Shown here piece by piece: positions 1 through 9,554 of a DNA stretch of 64,000 bases. The notes below the pieces were generated by a model. The model ran no database searches. It saw only the letters and a program-made list of their open reading frames with translations, and was not told where the DNA came from. Numbering within the stretch: position 1 is the first letter of the stretch; every line of letters starts with the position of its first letter. Source of the DNA: Choricystis sp. odSpoLacu1 (Eukaryota; Chlorophyta; Trebouxiophyceae); assembly GCA_958009055.1 (NCBI GenBank), contig OY253662.1, positions 186,001 through 250,000 of the forward strand, read 5' to 3'. Position numbers and translations under genes: made by a program.

Positions 1-83
1 ACACACGCGCGCCTCGCACACCACGTCCACACACACACACACGCGCCCGTCTGTGTGGAGCCAAACACACACCTAGCCAAACA

Positions 84-1285
84 ATGACGCGCCCACCACC
101 ACCCCTCGACCCCGCCGACTTCAAGTGCCCCGTCTGCCTGGACCTGGTGTTCAAGGTGTGTGTGTGTGTGCGTGAGCGTGTGTGTGAGCAGTGGGGCAGG
201 GCGTGTGGGCTGGCGCTCCAAAAACTGCGGCCAGTCAATCGACGTCCGGGCGCCCTCCCGACCCACCCCACACAACACACACACAGCCCGTCGTCCCCGC
301 CTCCTGCGCCCACGTCTTTTGCTCGTGGTGCCTGCACCGCTCCATGAGTGGCTACGCCCCCTCCCGCTGCCCCCTGGACCGGTCGTCGTTCACCCACATG
401 CCAGCCGTCAACAAAACGCTGCACCGGGCGCTTGCCCTGGCGTTTCCCGCCTCCTACGCCGCCCGCGCGGTGGAGGTGGCGGCCGAGGAAGCGGCCACAG
501 GGCCGTCCGAGGATGTGGGCCCCCTGCCGCCACCCAGGGGACTGACAGTGTCCGATTTTGGGTGCGCGACGTGCGGCCTCCTCCTCGCCGCCCCGGTCGC
601 CCTCAACTGCGGCTGCACCGTCTGCTCCTCCTGCGTCCCCCCCGGCCGCCTTTGCACTGCGTGCGGCGCCACGGGCGTCGTGTCCCGCCCGCCCGCGGTG
701 TGCGCGCTGCTGGCGACGACGACGGAGGCGCTGTTTCCACAGGCGGCGGCCGACGCGGCGGCGCGCGCGTCGTCGACGGCGGTGGTGGCTGTGGAGGAGA
801 CTGCTGCTGATGATGACAACGTCACCACCAACCCTCCCGAGACTCAGCACTGTTGGTACGGCATCGGGTGCGACGCGTGCGGCGAGTTCCCCATCGTGGG
901 GCGCCGCTACACGTGCGCCACGTGCGCCCGCACCTCCCGCATGGGGTACGACCTGTGTGGGCCGTGTGCGGATGCAGGTGCAGCGGAGCGGGGGGGCGCG
1001 TTCCGGTTTGGGCAGCGCCACGAGGCGACGCACGAGGTGGCGCGAGTCCCCCCGGCCCGCACTGCGCTGCACGCCATGGTGGAGGCCCACCCCGAGCTGA
1101 TCATGGAGCAGTTGCTGGCGTTGATTCGGTTGGCGGCGACCCGGGACCCGCCGGTGCAGCGGCGGAGGAGGGAGGGGGCAGAGCTGTCAGACGGCGACCG
1201 CGCCGACGACGGCGGATCCTCCTCCTCCTCCAACGGCGACGCCGCCCTGGCCCTGGCCGACACCGAGCTGGACGCCCCCCCATAA
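84..1285 (+). CDS. PRT1: PRT1-like N-degron E3 ubiquitin ligase (two RINGs + ZZ)
   Basis: Probable E3 ubiquitin ligase of the plant PRT1 type, which recognises proteins with destabilising aromatic N-termini. Exon 1 is 84-155 and exon 2 starts at 287; the intron 156-286 begins GTGTGTG and ends CACACAG, and splicing joins frame exactly. The protein is about 356 residues. A first RING lies at about residues 15-55 (CPVC, then CAHVFCSWC, then CPLD). A second, degenerate RING lies at about 115-150 (CATC, CGCTVCSSC, CTAC). A ZZ zinc finger lies at about 211-255 (CDACG, CATC, CGPC, then a His pair). The RING-RING-ZZ order is the diagnostic PRT1 architecture in Arabidopsis. The start is the first ATG after a CA-rich leader. 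Odd: the reading frame stays open for 97 codons after the TAA (next entry). Architecture is seen directly; substrate class is inferred from the family. Confidence 0.8.
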
Positions 1286-1576
1286 GTCGTGGAGCTGGCG
1301 GTCGACCCCGCGCGCCTGCCGCCCGGGTTTCCGCCCGACCTGGCCAGTGTGGAAGCCCTGGAGGCCTTTTTCGGGCGCGTGGAAGCTGGCGGCCTGGCCG
1401 CCCTGACCGACGACGAGCGCAGTGTGCTGGAACGCTTCTTCCCCACCATCCTGCGCCACTTGACGGTGTGGGGCGGGGGGGAGCGCGCAGGCGGGGACGC
1501 GCCGCCCCCCGCGACCGGCGGAGGGGATGAGGACGCGCCGCCAGACGGACTGGAGCGCCTGACGCTGGACGATTGA
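1286..1576 (+). other. In-frame coding-like extension after the PRT1-like stop codon
   Basis: After the TAA at 1283-1285 the same frame stays open to a TGA at 1574-1576. The translation looks protein-like: a segment near LPPGFPPDLASVEALEAFF is followed by acidic and hydrophobic stretches ending DGLERLTLDD. There is no ATG at its start. In the preceding 150 bases I found no GT donor of the right phase that would splice out the TAA. It may be a read-through extension, an exon reached by unusual splicing, or evidence of a single-base error or polymorphism at the stop. Confidence 0.4.
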
Positions 1577-1722
1577 TTGATTGGTTAGTTCTCTGGTGCG
1601 TGTTTGTGTGTTTTCTGTGTGATGCAGCGGGTGGGTGGTCCGTGTTAAAACGTTTTTCAAACACTCGAGAAAAAAAAAAAAAAAAACAACTCTCCCGCGT
1701 TTTTTCACTGCCCAATCGAGCA
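1577..1722. other. Intergenic region with A17 tract before NAA60
   Basis: A spacer holding the likely 3' end of the PRT1-like gene and the leader of the next gene. It contains an uninterrupted A run at 1670-1686. No further gene is seen here. Confidence 0.5.
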
Positions 1723-2688
1723 ATGGGGGCCGCCGGCGGGGCGCCCCCCCCTCCCCTCCCCCTGTGCCTGCCCCCCGGCTTGCGCCTGCGTCCTCCCGAC
1801 CCCACCGACGCCCCGGCCCTGCGCTCCGCCCACACCTCCCTCTTCCCCGTGGATTATGAGGACGCCTTTTACGACGCCGTCCTAGCCTCCACGGGCGGCG
1901 TCTTCGGCCTGCTGGCGGAGGCGGCAGGCGGTGGGGACGGCCGGCTGGCGGGGTTTGTGACCGCGCGGCTGCAGTGTGCCTCAAACGTCGACGCACACGA
2001 CGCGGCCGCGCTGGGCTTCCCCCCCCGCCCGCCCGACTGGCCGCCGCCACGGGGGCCGGGAGGCGGGTTGAGTGATCCTTCTCCCCATCGCCCAGATGCT
2101 GTTTATCTTTTAACTTTAGGCGTCGCCCCCCCCTTTCGCCGCTCCGGCCTGGCACGTGCTCTAGTCGCCGCCGCCCTGGCCCGCGGCGCGGCGGCAGGCT
2201 GCCGGCTCGCCTACCTGCATGCAGCCACTTTCAACGACGCGGCGGCGGGGCTGTACGCGGGGGTTGGGTTTGCTCACGTCGCCACGTTTCCCTCTTTTTA
2301 CACGATCACCACCGGGCGCCAGCCCGACCCCGCCGTCACGCGGTATGACGCCATGCTGCTGGCAACGGAGCTGGTGGGTGGTGGTGGCAGCATGCCCGGC
2401 CCGCTGCACGGTTGGACGCTGCCGACGCGGTCGCCGGGTGCGCCGCCGCCGACGCCGCGGGTGTCGATTTGCGCCGAGGTGCAGTCACCACCCGATCACG
2501 CCCCCGCCATCGACACCCTAACCGCCTGGCTGGCCTGTGCCGTGGACGCTGCGGCGGCCGCAGTGGCGGCGGTGGTGGACGCGCTCATGCCGACGCGCGC
2601 GCCGCCACCGTGGGCGGCGAGGCTGGTGGCGCGCGGGCGGCGGGTGGCGGGGGCGGCAGAGGAGCGTGCTAGTTGTGAGTGTGTTTAG
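1723..2688 (+). CDS. NAA60: N-alpha-acetyltransferase 60 (GNAT family)
   Basis: GNAT acetyltransferase resembling NAA60 (NatF), which acetylates N-termini of transmembrane proteins on the cytosolic face of Golgi or, in plants, plasma membrane. Single exon, about 321 residues; the start is the ATG at 1723. Family-typical segments are LFPVDYEDAFYD near residue 43, the acetyl-CoA loop LGVAPPFRRSGLARAL near residue 132-148, and YLHAATFNDAAAGLY followed by a GF and an FYTI segment. These match the NAA60 pattern (LFPV-Y---FYD, LGV----R--GIA, YLHV--YN-AA--FY). The C-terminal 90 residues are Ala-rich and amphipathic; in known NAA60 the C-terminus anchors the protein to membranes, but here that is inference. 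It lies close upstream of RPA2 on the same strand. Confidence 0.82.
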   Translation: MGAAGGAPPPPLPLCLPPGLRLRPPDPTDAPALRSAHTSLFPVDYEDAFYDAVLASTGGVFGLLAEAAGGGDGRLAGFVTARLQCASNVDAHDAAALGFPPRPPDWPPPRGPGGGLSDPSPHRPDAVYLLTLGVAPPFRRSGLARALVAAALARGAAAGCRLAYLHAATFNDAAAGLYAGVGFAHVATFPSFYTITTGRQPDPAVTRYDAMLLATELVGGGGSMPGPLHGWTLPTRSPGAPPPTPRVSICAEVQSPPDHAPAIDTLTAWLACAVDAAAAAVAAVVDALMPTRAPPPWAARLVARGRRVAGAAEERASCECV

Positions 2689-2807
2689 CGTGTGTTTTTA
2701 TGTAGCTGCCTGTGTGCTGAAAACTTGTTGTTTCTCACTATCAATTGACAAAAAAGAAATTGCGCCCTCTCCCCCCGGGTTTTGGCGCACTGCACCCCCA
2801 CTACATC

Positions 2808-5800
2808 ATGGGCTGCACAACCGCCGCCGCTCCCGGCGGCGGCGGCGCGCCGCAGGTCCTGGCGTCCGCCCCGCCCGCAGCCCCTGCGCACCGCTTTCGG
2901 TCGCTCGACACGCCCGTTCCCAGAGAGCTGACTGACCTGGTGGCCCCCCACGTCGCGTCCTTTGATTATTTCCTAGAGACGGGTCTGGCCAAAGTCGTGG
3001 CTGGGCTGGCGGCGGTGCAGGTGAGAGGAGAGAGAGGGAAATGGGACACGCGACGGCTAGCCGCAAAAAAACGCGTTGGGCCGCCGGTCGCGACATGCGG
3101 CCCCCCAAACGCGCCCCCCTTGTCACCCTCCGTCCCGCCCCATCTGAATCCTCAATCCTTCCCACACACCCCACACCAGCTGGAGCACCCCGCGACCGGC
3201 GTGCCCACCTCCTTCTGGTTCGAGGACGCGGCAGTCGGCGTGCCCACGCGCGACGACGCCCCCCCGGGAGGCCCCCGCCTCATGCCGCGCGACTGTCGGG
3301 AGGCGGTGAGTGGAGTGCGTGGTTGGTTGAGGGAAGGAGAGAGGCGTCGGCTTTCAAAAACATCGTTCATCACACACCACGAACACCTCCCCCTTCCCCC
3401 CCCCCCACCCTCCACACAGGGCACCACCTACAAAGCCCCCCTCACCGCCGACCTGTGCTGGCGCACCGGCACCGGCCCCATCCAGCGCCTGCCCCGCAGG
3501 CTGGGGGGCCTGCCCATCATGGTCAAGTCGCGCGCGTGCGGCCTGCGCTCCCTGCGCCGCGCCGCCCTCGTGTCCGCGCGCGAAGAGTCCACTGAATTCG
3601 GAGGCTACTTCATCTGCAACGGCATTGAGCGCGTGCTGCGCCTGTTGATCCAGCCCCGCCGCCACGCGCTGGTGGGGTTGAAGCGGGGCGCGTACTCAAA
3701 GCGGGGGCCCGGCTTTTCGGACACCGCGGTCGCCGTGCGCTGCGTCCGCCCCGACGAGACGTCCGCCACGCTGCGCGTCCACTACATGGCGGACGGGGGC
3801 GACGCGCGCGTCGGGTTGACGGTGGGGCGGGCCGAATACTTTGTGCCTGCTGGCGTGCTGCTGCGTTCACTGACCGACGCGAGTGACCGTTCTTTGTTCG
3901 ACGCCCTCGTCTCCCCCTCCCCCGGCGGCCCCCCGGCCGCCTCCTTTGTGGCCGACCGGGCGGAAGCCCTGCTGCGCGGTGCCGCCGCAGCCGGCGTGCG
4001 CACGCGGGCAGCCGCCCTGGAACACCTGGGCGCCTCGTTTCGCGACGCGCTCGCCCTCCCCCCCACCACCTCCCACGCGGCCGCGGGGAGGGCCCTGCTG
4101 CGGGACCACGTGTTTGTGCACCTGTCCCCGTTTGGGAGGGTGGAGAGGGAGAGGCTGGATGGGGGGGCGGTGGGCGCGCCGGGCGGCGACACCGCTGCCC
4201 CTGCCGACCCGGGCGACGCCGCCAAGGCCGACCTTCTGCTTGCCTGCCTGCGCAAACTGTGCGCCCTGGCCTCCGGCGCCGCCGCCCTCGATGACGCGGA
4301 TGCTACCACGGCGCACGAAGTCCTGCTGCCTGGCACACTGCTGGCCAAAGTGGCAGCGGAGCGCCTGTCTGATTGCTTGCGCGCGGTGCGCGACGGCGCC
4401 GCGCGCGCCGCCTCCAACGGCGCCGACCCGGGCGACCCCGCCGTCGTGTGTCGCGCCGCAGACCGCATGCCCGACGTGGGGCGCAAAGTGGAGTACGTTT
4501 TAAACACGGGCAACTTTTCGGGGCGCGGCGCGCTCGACCTGCCCCAAACGACCGGCTTCTCCGTCGTCGCCGAAAAACTCAACTACGCGCGCTTTCTGTC
4601 CCACTTTAGGGCGGTGCACCGGGGCGCCTACTTCACGGAACTGAGGACGACCGCTGTGCGCAAGCTGCGCCCCGAGGCGTGGGGGTTTGTGTGCCCCGTG
4701 CACACGCCTGACGGCGCGCCGTGCGGCCTGCTCACCCACCTGGCCGCCGCCTGCCGCGTGGTGGCGGGCGGTGAAGGACACGGTGGAGTGACAGATGCTG
4801 CTGTCGCCGCCCTCGCCAGGGCGGGCGTGCTGCCGGTGTCGTCCGGCGGCGCGGGCGCCCCCCCCCCCCGCCGGCCCGCCCCACCACATTGAAGTCCACG
4901 CCGACGGCAGGGTCGTCGGCTGGCTGCCCCTGGCTCGGGCGGATGTCGCGGCAGCGGGGCTGAGGGCCGAGAAAGCGGCTGCGCTGGCGGCGGAGGCGGC
5001 TGGTGGGGAGGTAGGTGGCGTTTTGTGGGAGTGTTGAGGGGTCCAGAAAAAAGCATGAGCGACGCTCTCCCCTGTGCCTCCCCCCCCCAAAAGCCCGCCC
5101 ATATAACAACACAACGGCCCCGCCGGCCGCCCTGGCGGCCGACAAGTGGCGGTCCGCGTCGGACGGCGGCGACAACGATTTTTTTGGGGCGGGGTGGAGG
5201 CGGCGCACCGAGGGGGGGGGGAGGGGTGAGGGACGTGGGAAGGGTCTTCCTTCTCGCGCGTCCTCGTTTTTTACCCTCCCCCCCTCGCGCCGTCGCGTGT
5301 TTTGCTCCCCGCCCTTCACAACACCCACACCCACACACCATCCCCCCCCCTTTTCCCCCACACCAGCCCCCCCCCGACACGCTGCCCGCGCACGCGGAGG
5401 TCGCCCTCGTCCCGCCCTCGCGCGGGGGCCCCTACCCAGGGCTCTTCATTTTCACCGGCCCGGGGCGCATGGCGCGCCCCGTGCTGGGGCTGGACACAAG
5501 CACTGGGTCGCCTGACGGGTCGACCCAACTCATCGGCACACTGGAGCAAGCCTTTTTGGCGATCAGGTGCCCCGACGGCAGCCCTCCCGCCCCCCCCGGC
5601 GCCCCCACCTTCACCCACGCTGAACCCGGCCCCACCGCCATGCTGTCCGTGCTGGCGAGGTGGACCCCTTTCTCCGACCGCAACCAGTCCCCCCGCAACA
5701 TGTACCAGTGCCAAATGGCGAAGCAGACGATGGGCACGCCTGCCTTGGCACTGGCTCACAGGACTGACGGCAAACTCTACCGCCTGCACACGCCCCAAAC

Positions 5801-7602
5801 GCCGCTGGCCCGCACCGACGCACACGCCGCGTACGGTGGGGACGAGTACCCTGCAGGGACGAACGCCGTGGTGGCCGTGCTGGCGTACACAGGGTACGAC
5901 ATGGAGGACGCGATGATCCTCAACGCGGCCTCCCTGGACCGTGGCCTCGCCGCCGGCATCGTCATCAAGACGGAGGTGCTGGATGCAGGGCCCGCGGTGG
6001 GCGGGGGTGGGCGTGGGGCTGGGCCTGCGACCGTGTTTGAACCGGAGCCAGCGGCCGCGGGCGCGGGCAGGCCGCCGCCGCCGGCCGAAACCGCGTTTGG
6101 CCAGACGCTGCCCGCGCACCGCCCCTGGGCGGACGCTCCACCCGCCCCCCACGCCGACGCAGACCGCATCGATGGCGACGGCCTGCCGGCCGTCGGAGCG
6201 GTGCTGTACCCTGGCGCCTCGTACGCGTCGCGCATCGACGCCGACACGCGCCGGTCCAAACTCTCCCGCGTCAAGGGCGACGACGTCGCCATTGTGGACC
6301 GGGTGACGGTGGTCGGAGGCGGCCCCACGTGTCCTGGCCCTGCGCGGGCTGCCATCACGCTGCGCATGTCGCGCAACCCAGTCGTCGGCGACAAGTTTTC
6401 GTCACGCCACGGTCAAAAGGGCGTCCTGTCCCGTGCCTGGCCGGACGCCGACCTGCCCTTCGTGGAGGCGACGGGCATGCGGCCCGACCTCATCATCAAC
6501 CCGCACGCCTTTCCGTCGCGCATGACGGTGGGCATGCTGGTGGAGTCCGTGGCGGCAAAGGCAGCCGCACTCACAGGCTCCTTTGCGGACGCGACCCCCT
6601 TCCGCGGCTGTGGCGACGACGCCACCCCCGGCGACGACGCGGTCACCGCGTTCGCCGAAGCCCTGGAAGCGGCCGGCTTTTCCAGGCTGGGGGGCGAAAC
6701 CATGGTGTCTGGCGCGACGGGGGAGGCTTTCGCGGCTGACGTGTTCATCGGCCCGGTCTACTACCAACGCCTGCGCCACATGGTGTCCGACAAGTTTCAA
6801 GTGAGGTCGGTGGGGCCCGTCAATGCGCTGACGCGGCAGCCCGTCAAGGGCCGGAAAGCGGGGGGTGGCGTGCGGTTTGGCGAGATGGAGCGCGACGCTC
6901 TGCTCGCGCACGGCGCGGCGGCCATCCTGCACGACCGCCTAGCCGCCTGCTCCGACGCCAGCGTGGCGGACGTCTGTGGTCGTTGTGGCAGTGTGCTGGC
7001 CCCGACTCCGCTCAAGAGGGCTGGGGGAGGGTTGGCGGCCCAACTGGATGCTGGGCGGCGGGGCAGTGGTAAGTGGGAAAGGGAGGGAGCAAAGAGAGCG
7101 AGTTTCATTATTTTCAACCTACCGCCACCAAGCCGGCGTGCCGAGCCTTTTGCGAACGCTCCCCACCGCCTTGGGCTGGGCTCACGGGCCCGGCCCGCAT
7201 GGGGCAACCACAGGGGAGGCGTCGTGCGTGGCCGGGGCGTGACTCATAGCTGGCGGTGTGGTGGAAAAAGGCAACTTTTTTCTCCACCCGCCGAAACGGG
7301 CGCAGAGAGAATCTGGGGACCGCCTTATGTCTGGCTGCCGGCACGTGGCCTCTATCGAAACGGTCGCCGCGGTCCTAAGCGTGTCCCCACAACCGCGTGT
7401 TGGATTGAGGAAACAAAGCAACGCACAAAAACTCACCCCCCCTTCCACACACACACAACACACAGGCCGCCCGCGCGTCGTGTGCCGCGCGTGCGGCCCG
7501 GCCGCCCCCGTGCGCCGGGTCGCCCTGCCCCACGTGTTCAGGTACCTGGTGGCCGAGCTGGCGGCCATGAACATCAAGACGACGCTGGATTTGAGTGTGT
7601 GA
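2808..7602 (+). CDS. RPA2: RNA polymerase I second-largest subunit (RPA2/RPA135)
   Basis: Second-largest subunit of RNA polymerase I, which transcribes rRNA genes in the nucleolus. Five exons: 2808-3020, 3180-3305, 3420-5010, 5367-7068, 7466-7602, giving about 1255 residues. Pol I-specific features are the start HVASFDYFLETGL, the block GGYFICNGIERVLRLL, PFSDRNQSPRNMYQCQM, the core block TGYDMEDAMILN, GDKFSSRHGQKG, and the C-terminal zinc ribbon (CGRCG then CRACG after the last intron). The ending is FRYLVAELAAMNIK. The third exon contains one frame break: the frame moves by one base in a C12 run at 4858-4869, after which the sequence continues HHIEVHADGRVVGWLP. Removing one C gives an uninterrupted product, so I treat it as a probable sequence error. 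The introns are 159, 114, 356 and 397 bases. Confidence 0.93.
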
Positions 7603-7819
7603 AGTCGAAGAGAGAGAATGTGGTGGTGTGTGTATGTGTGTGTTTTAACGCTTTCTGAAACCCGGTCCTTTTTACTTGCTTTTCCAATCACCCTCTCCCG
7701 GTGTGTGTGGTCCCCCCCGCCTTTCTCTTGCGCGTGTCTTTATCAACACGCATGTGGTGGGCGCCCCCTCTCCAGAGTGTGTGTGGCTCTCCTTTTCCAT
7801 CCCCCCTCCCACCCCTCTC

Positions 7820-9317
7820 TCAAAACAGGCCCACCTCCTTCTTGGCGCGCAGCTGCTTCCACTGCGGCAGCCCCGCAAACGCGGCCCGACCCGTCTTGAA
7901 CACGGTCTCGAACTCAGCGTCCGACAGGTACGCCTCCTTGCGGGTGGCATCCAGTCCATCAGCTGGCGTCATCCCCTTCAGCTTGTCGTACGCAATGACG
8001 TCAACCCCCGGCTTGAGCGTGAGGGCGGCAGCTGGGGGCGGGGGCGGCGGTGCCGCGGCCGCGGGCGTGGGCTTGGCCGCCGTCGCTGCCGGCGCGGCCG
8101 CAGGCGTGCGCGGCGCGGGCTCCGCCCCCACCGACGTCGTCGTCCCGCGCCGCACCAGCAACGGGTCCACAAACTCGCCCGTCGACCGCCCCCGCACCCG
8201 CCGGAAGACAGCCAACATCTCGGGCTCCTCCCCCGCGTCGGCGGCGGCCGCCTTGGGCGTCGGCTTGGGCGTGGGTTTCAGAGTGGGGGTGCCCGCCGGC
8301 TTGGCGGACGGTGTGGCGGCCGCCGCCGCCGCGGGGGGCGGCGACGGCCCCGTGCGCACGGGCGGCGGCGGCGGCGCCTCCTTTTTGGCGGGAGGGGCGG
8401 CCGCGGGGGCCACCTCCTTTTTCGGGGGCGGCGCAGCGGCAGCGGGCGGTGCGGCCGCAGCGGCGGGCGCTTCCTGCTTCAGGCCAGCAGGCGCAGGGAA
8501 CGCCTCCTTTTTGGGCGGCTGCGCAGGCGGCGGCGGCGGCGTGTCTTTCTTGGCAGGCGGCGGCGCGGCAGGCGGCGGCGCGGCAGGCAGCGGCGCGTCT
8601 TTCTTCGGCGGCGCGACCTCCTTGGTCACCGCCGCCGCCGCGCCCTCCTGCTTCGCGGCCGGCGGCGGCACAGCAGGAGCAGCCGGCTTGGTGTCGGCAG
8701 CCGGCGCGGGCGGCTTGGCGTCGGCCGGCTTGGGTGCGGGGGGGGCGGCGCGCGCGGCAGGCGTGGCGACAGCGCCGCCTGCACCCTCCTCCTCGTCCTC
8801 CACCGACGATGACGCGCCGCCATCGGCAGCGGCAGCCGCGGCCCCGCCACCACCGGCGTCGCCACCAGCAGCGCCCTTGTTCTTCTTCTTCTTCTTTTTC
8901 TTGGACGCGGCGCCGCTGCCGTTGGCGCCGCCAGACGGCGCGGCAGCATCCCCCGCCGCCCCGCCACCCGGGGCCACAGACGCACGGCGCGCCCCCTCCG
9001 CCGCGGCCGCGGCCGCGAGGGGGAGGCCGACGGCGCCGGGCAGGTTGCGCGCAGCAGGGGGTTTGGCGGGCTTTGCGCACGCCGCGTCGCCAGCCGGGGG
9101 CGGCGCGGTCGGGGCCGCCGCCGCCGCCGGCACAGAGCCACCACCATCACCTGACGCCGCCTTGGTGAAGGGGGTGGGCACCGCGCCCGCGGGGGGGGGA
9201 GGCTTGGCGCCGCGCGGCGCGGTCGCATCGGATGCCGGGCGCGCGGGGCGCGCCGTTGGCGGGGGGGGCCGCCGCCGCCGCCGGGGCGGCAGGCTTGGCG
9301 GGGGGTGCGTCCGACAT
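7820..9317 (-). CDS. Low-complexity protein with C-terminal villin headpiece
   Basis: About 498 residues if one frame break is ignored. The start is ATG at 9315-9317 (MSDAPPAKPAAP). The frame changes by one base in the G8 run at 9261-9268 (on + strand). The body is Ala/Pro-rich with a nine-residue Lys/Asn stretch resembling a nuclear signal, an acidic stretch (SVEDEEEG), and many PPKKE/PPKKD-type repeats. The last 60 residues are a clear villin headpiece: DATRKEAYLSDAEFETVF, then FAGLPQWKQLRAKKEVGLF, which keeps the actin-binding KKEVGLF end. Headpieces usually cap gelsolin-repeat or dematin/supervillin proteins; no gelsolin domain is visible here. F-actin binding is inferred from the headpiece alone; the rest is unrecognised. 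It is divergent with the next gene. Confidence 0.7.
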
Positions 9318-9554
9318 TGCGGGGCGTGTGTGCGGCGCGAGGCGTGGAGGGGTCGGGCAGTTTCTTTGGTCCGAAAGCGCGGGGTGACCCATCACAACGC
9401 GTCCAAATTTTGTTTTGTTGGGGGACCGCGCCCCCCCCTCCACACACGGGCGCGCCTTACACGCCGCGTGTGTGCTCTGAGCACACACACACACACACAC
9501 ACACACACTGTGACAGAGAGCGCGAGAGGGCCAAGCACACCACTCGCCCCCACC
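9318..9554. promoter_or_regulatory. Divergent promoter region with CA microsatellite
   Basis: A 237-base spacer between the start codons of the villin-headpiece gene (minus) and the Myb/GON4L-like gene (plus). It must hold both leaders and probably a bidirectional promoter. It contains a CA repeat at about 9481-9508. No TATA box was recognised. Confidence 0.35.

Noticed and set aside
1283..1285. TAA reassigned as a sense codon
   Set aside because: TAA, TAG and TGA all terminate other genes here (for example TAA for MSP1, TAG for NNT, TGA for RPA2), and no other conserved gene contains an in-frame TAA.
7069..7465. A possible intron-encoded RNA in the 397-base last intron of RPA2
   Set aside because: I found no box C/D or H/ACA arrangement and no tRNA-like fold by eye; length alone is not evidence.
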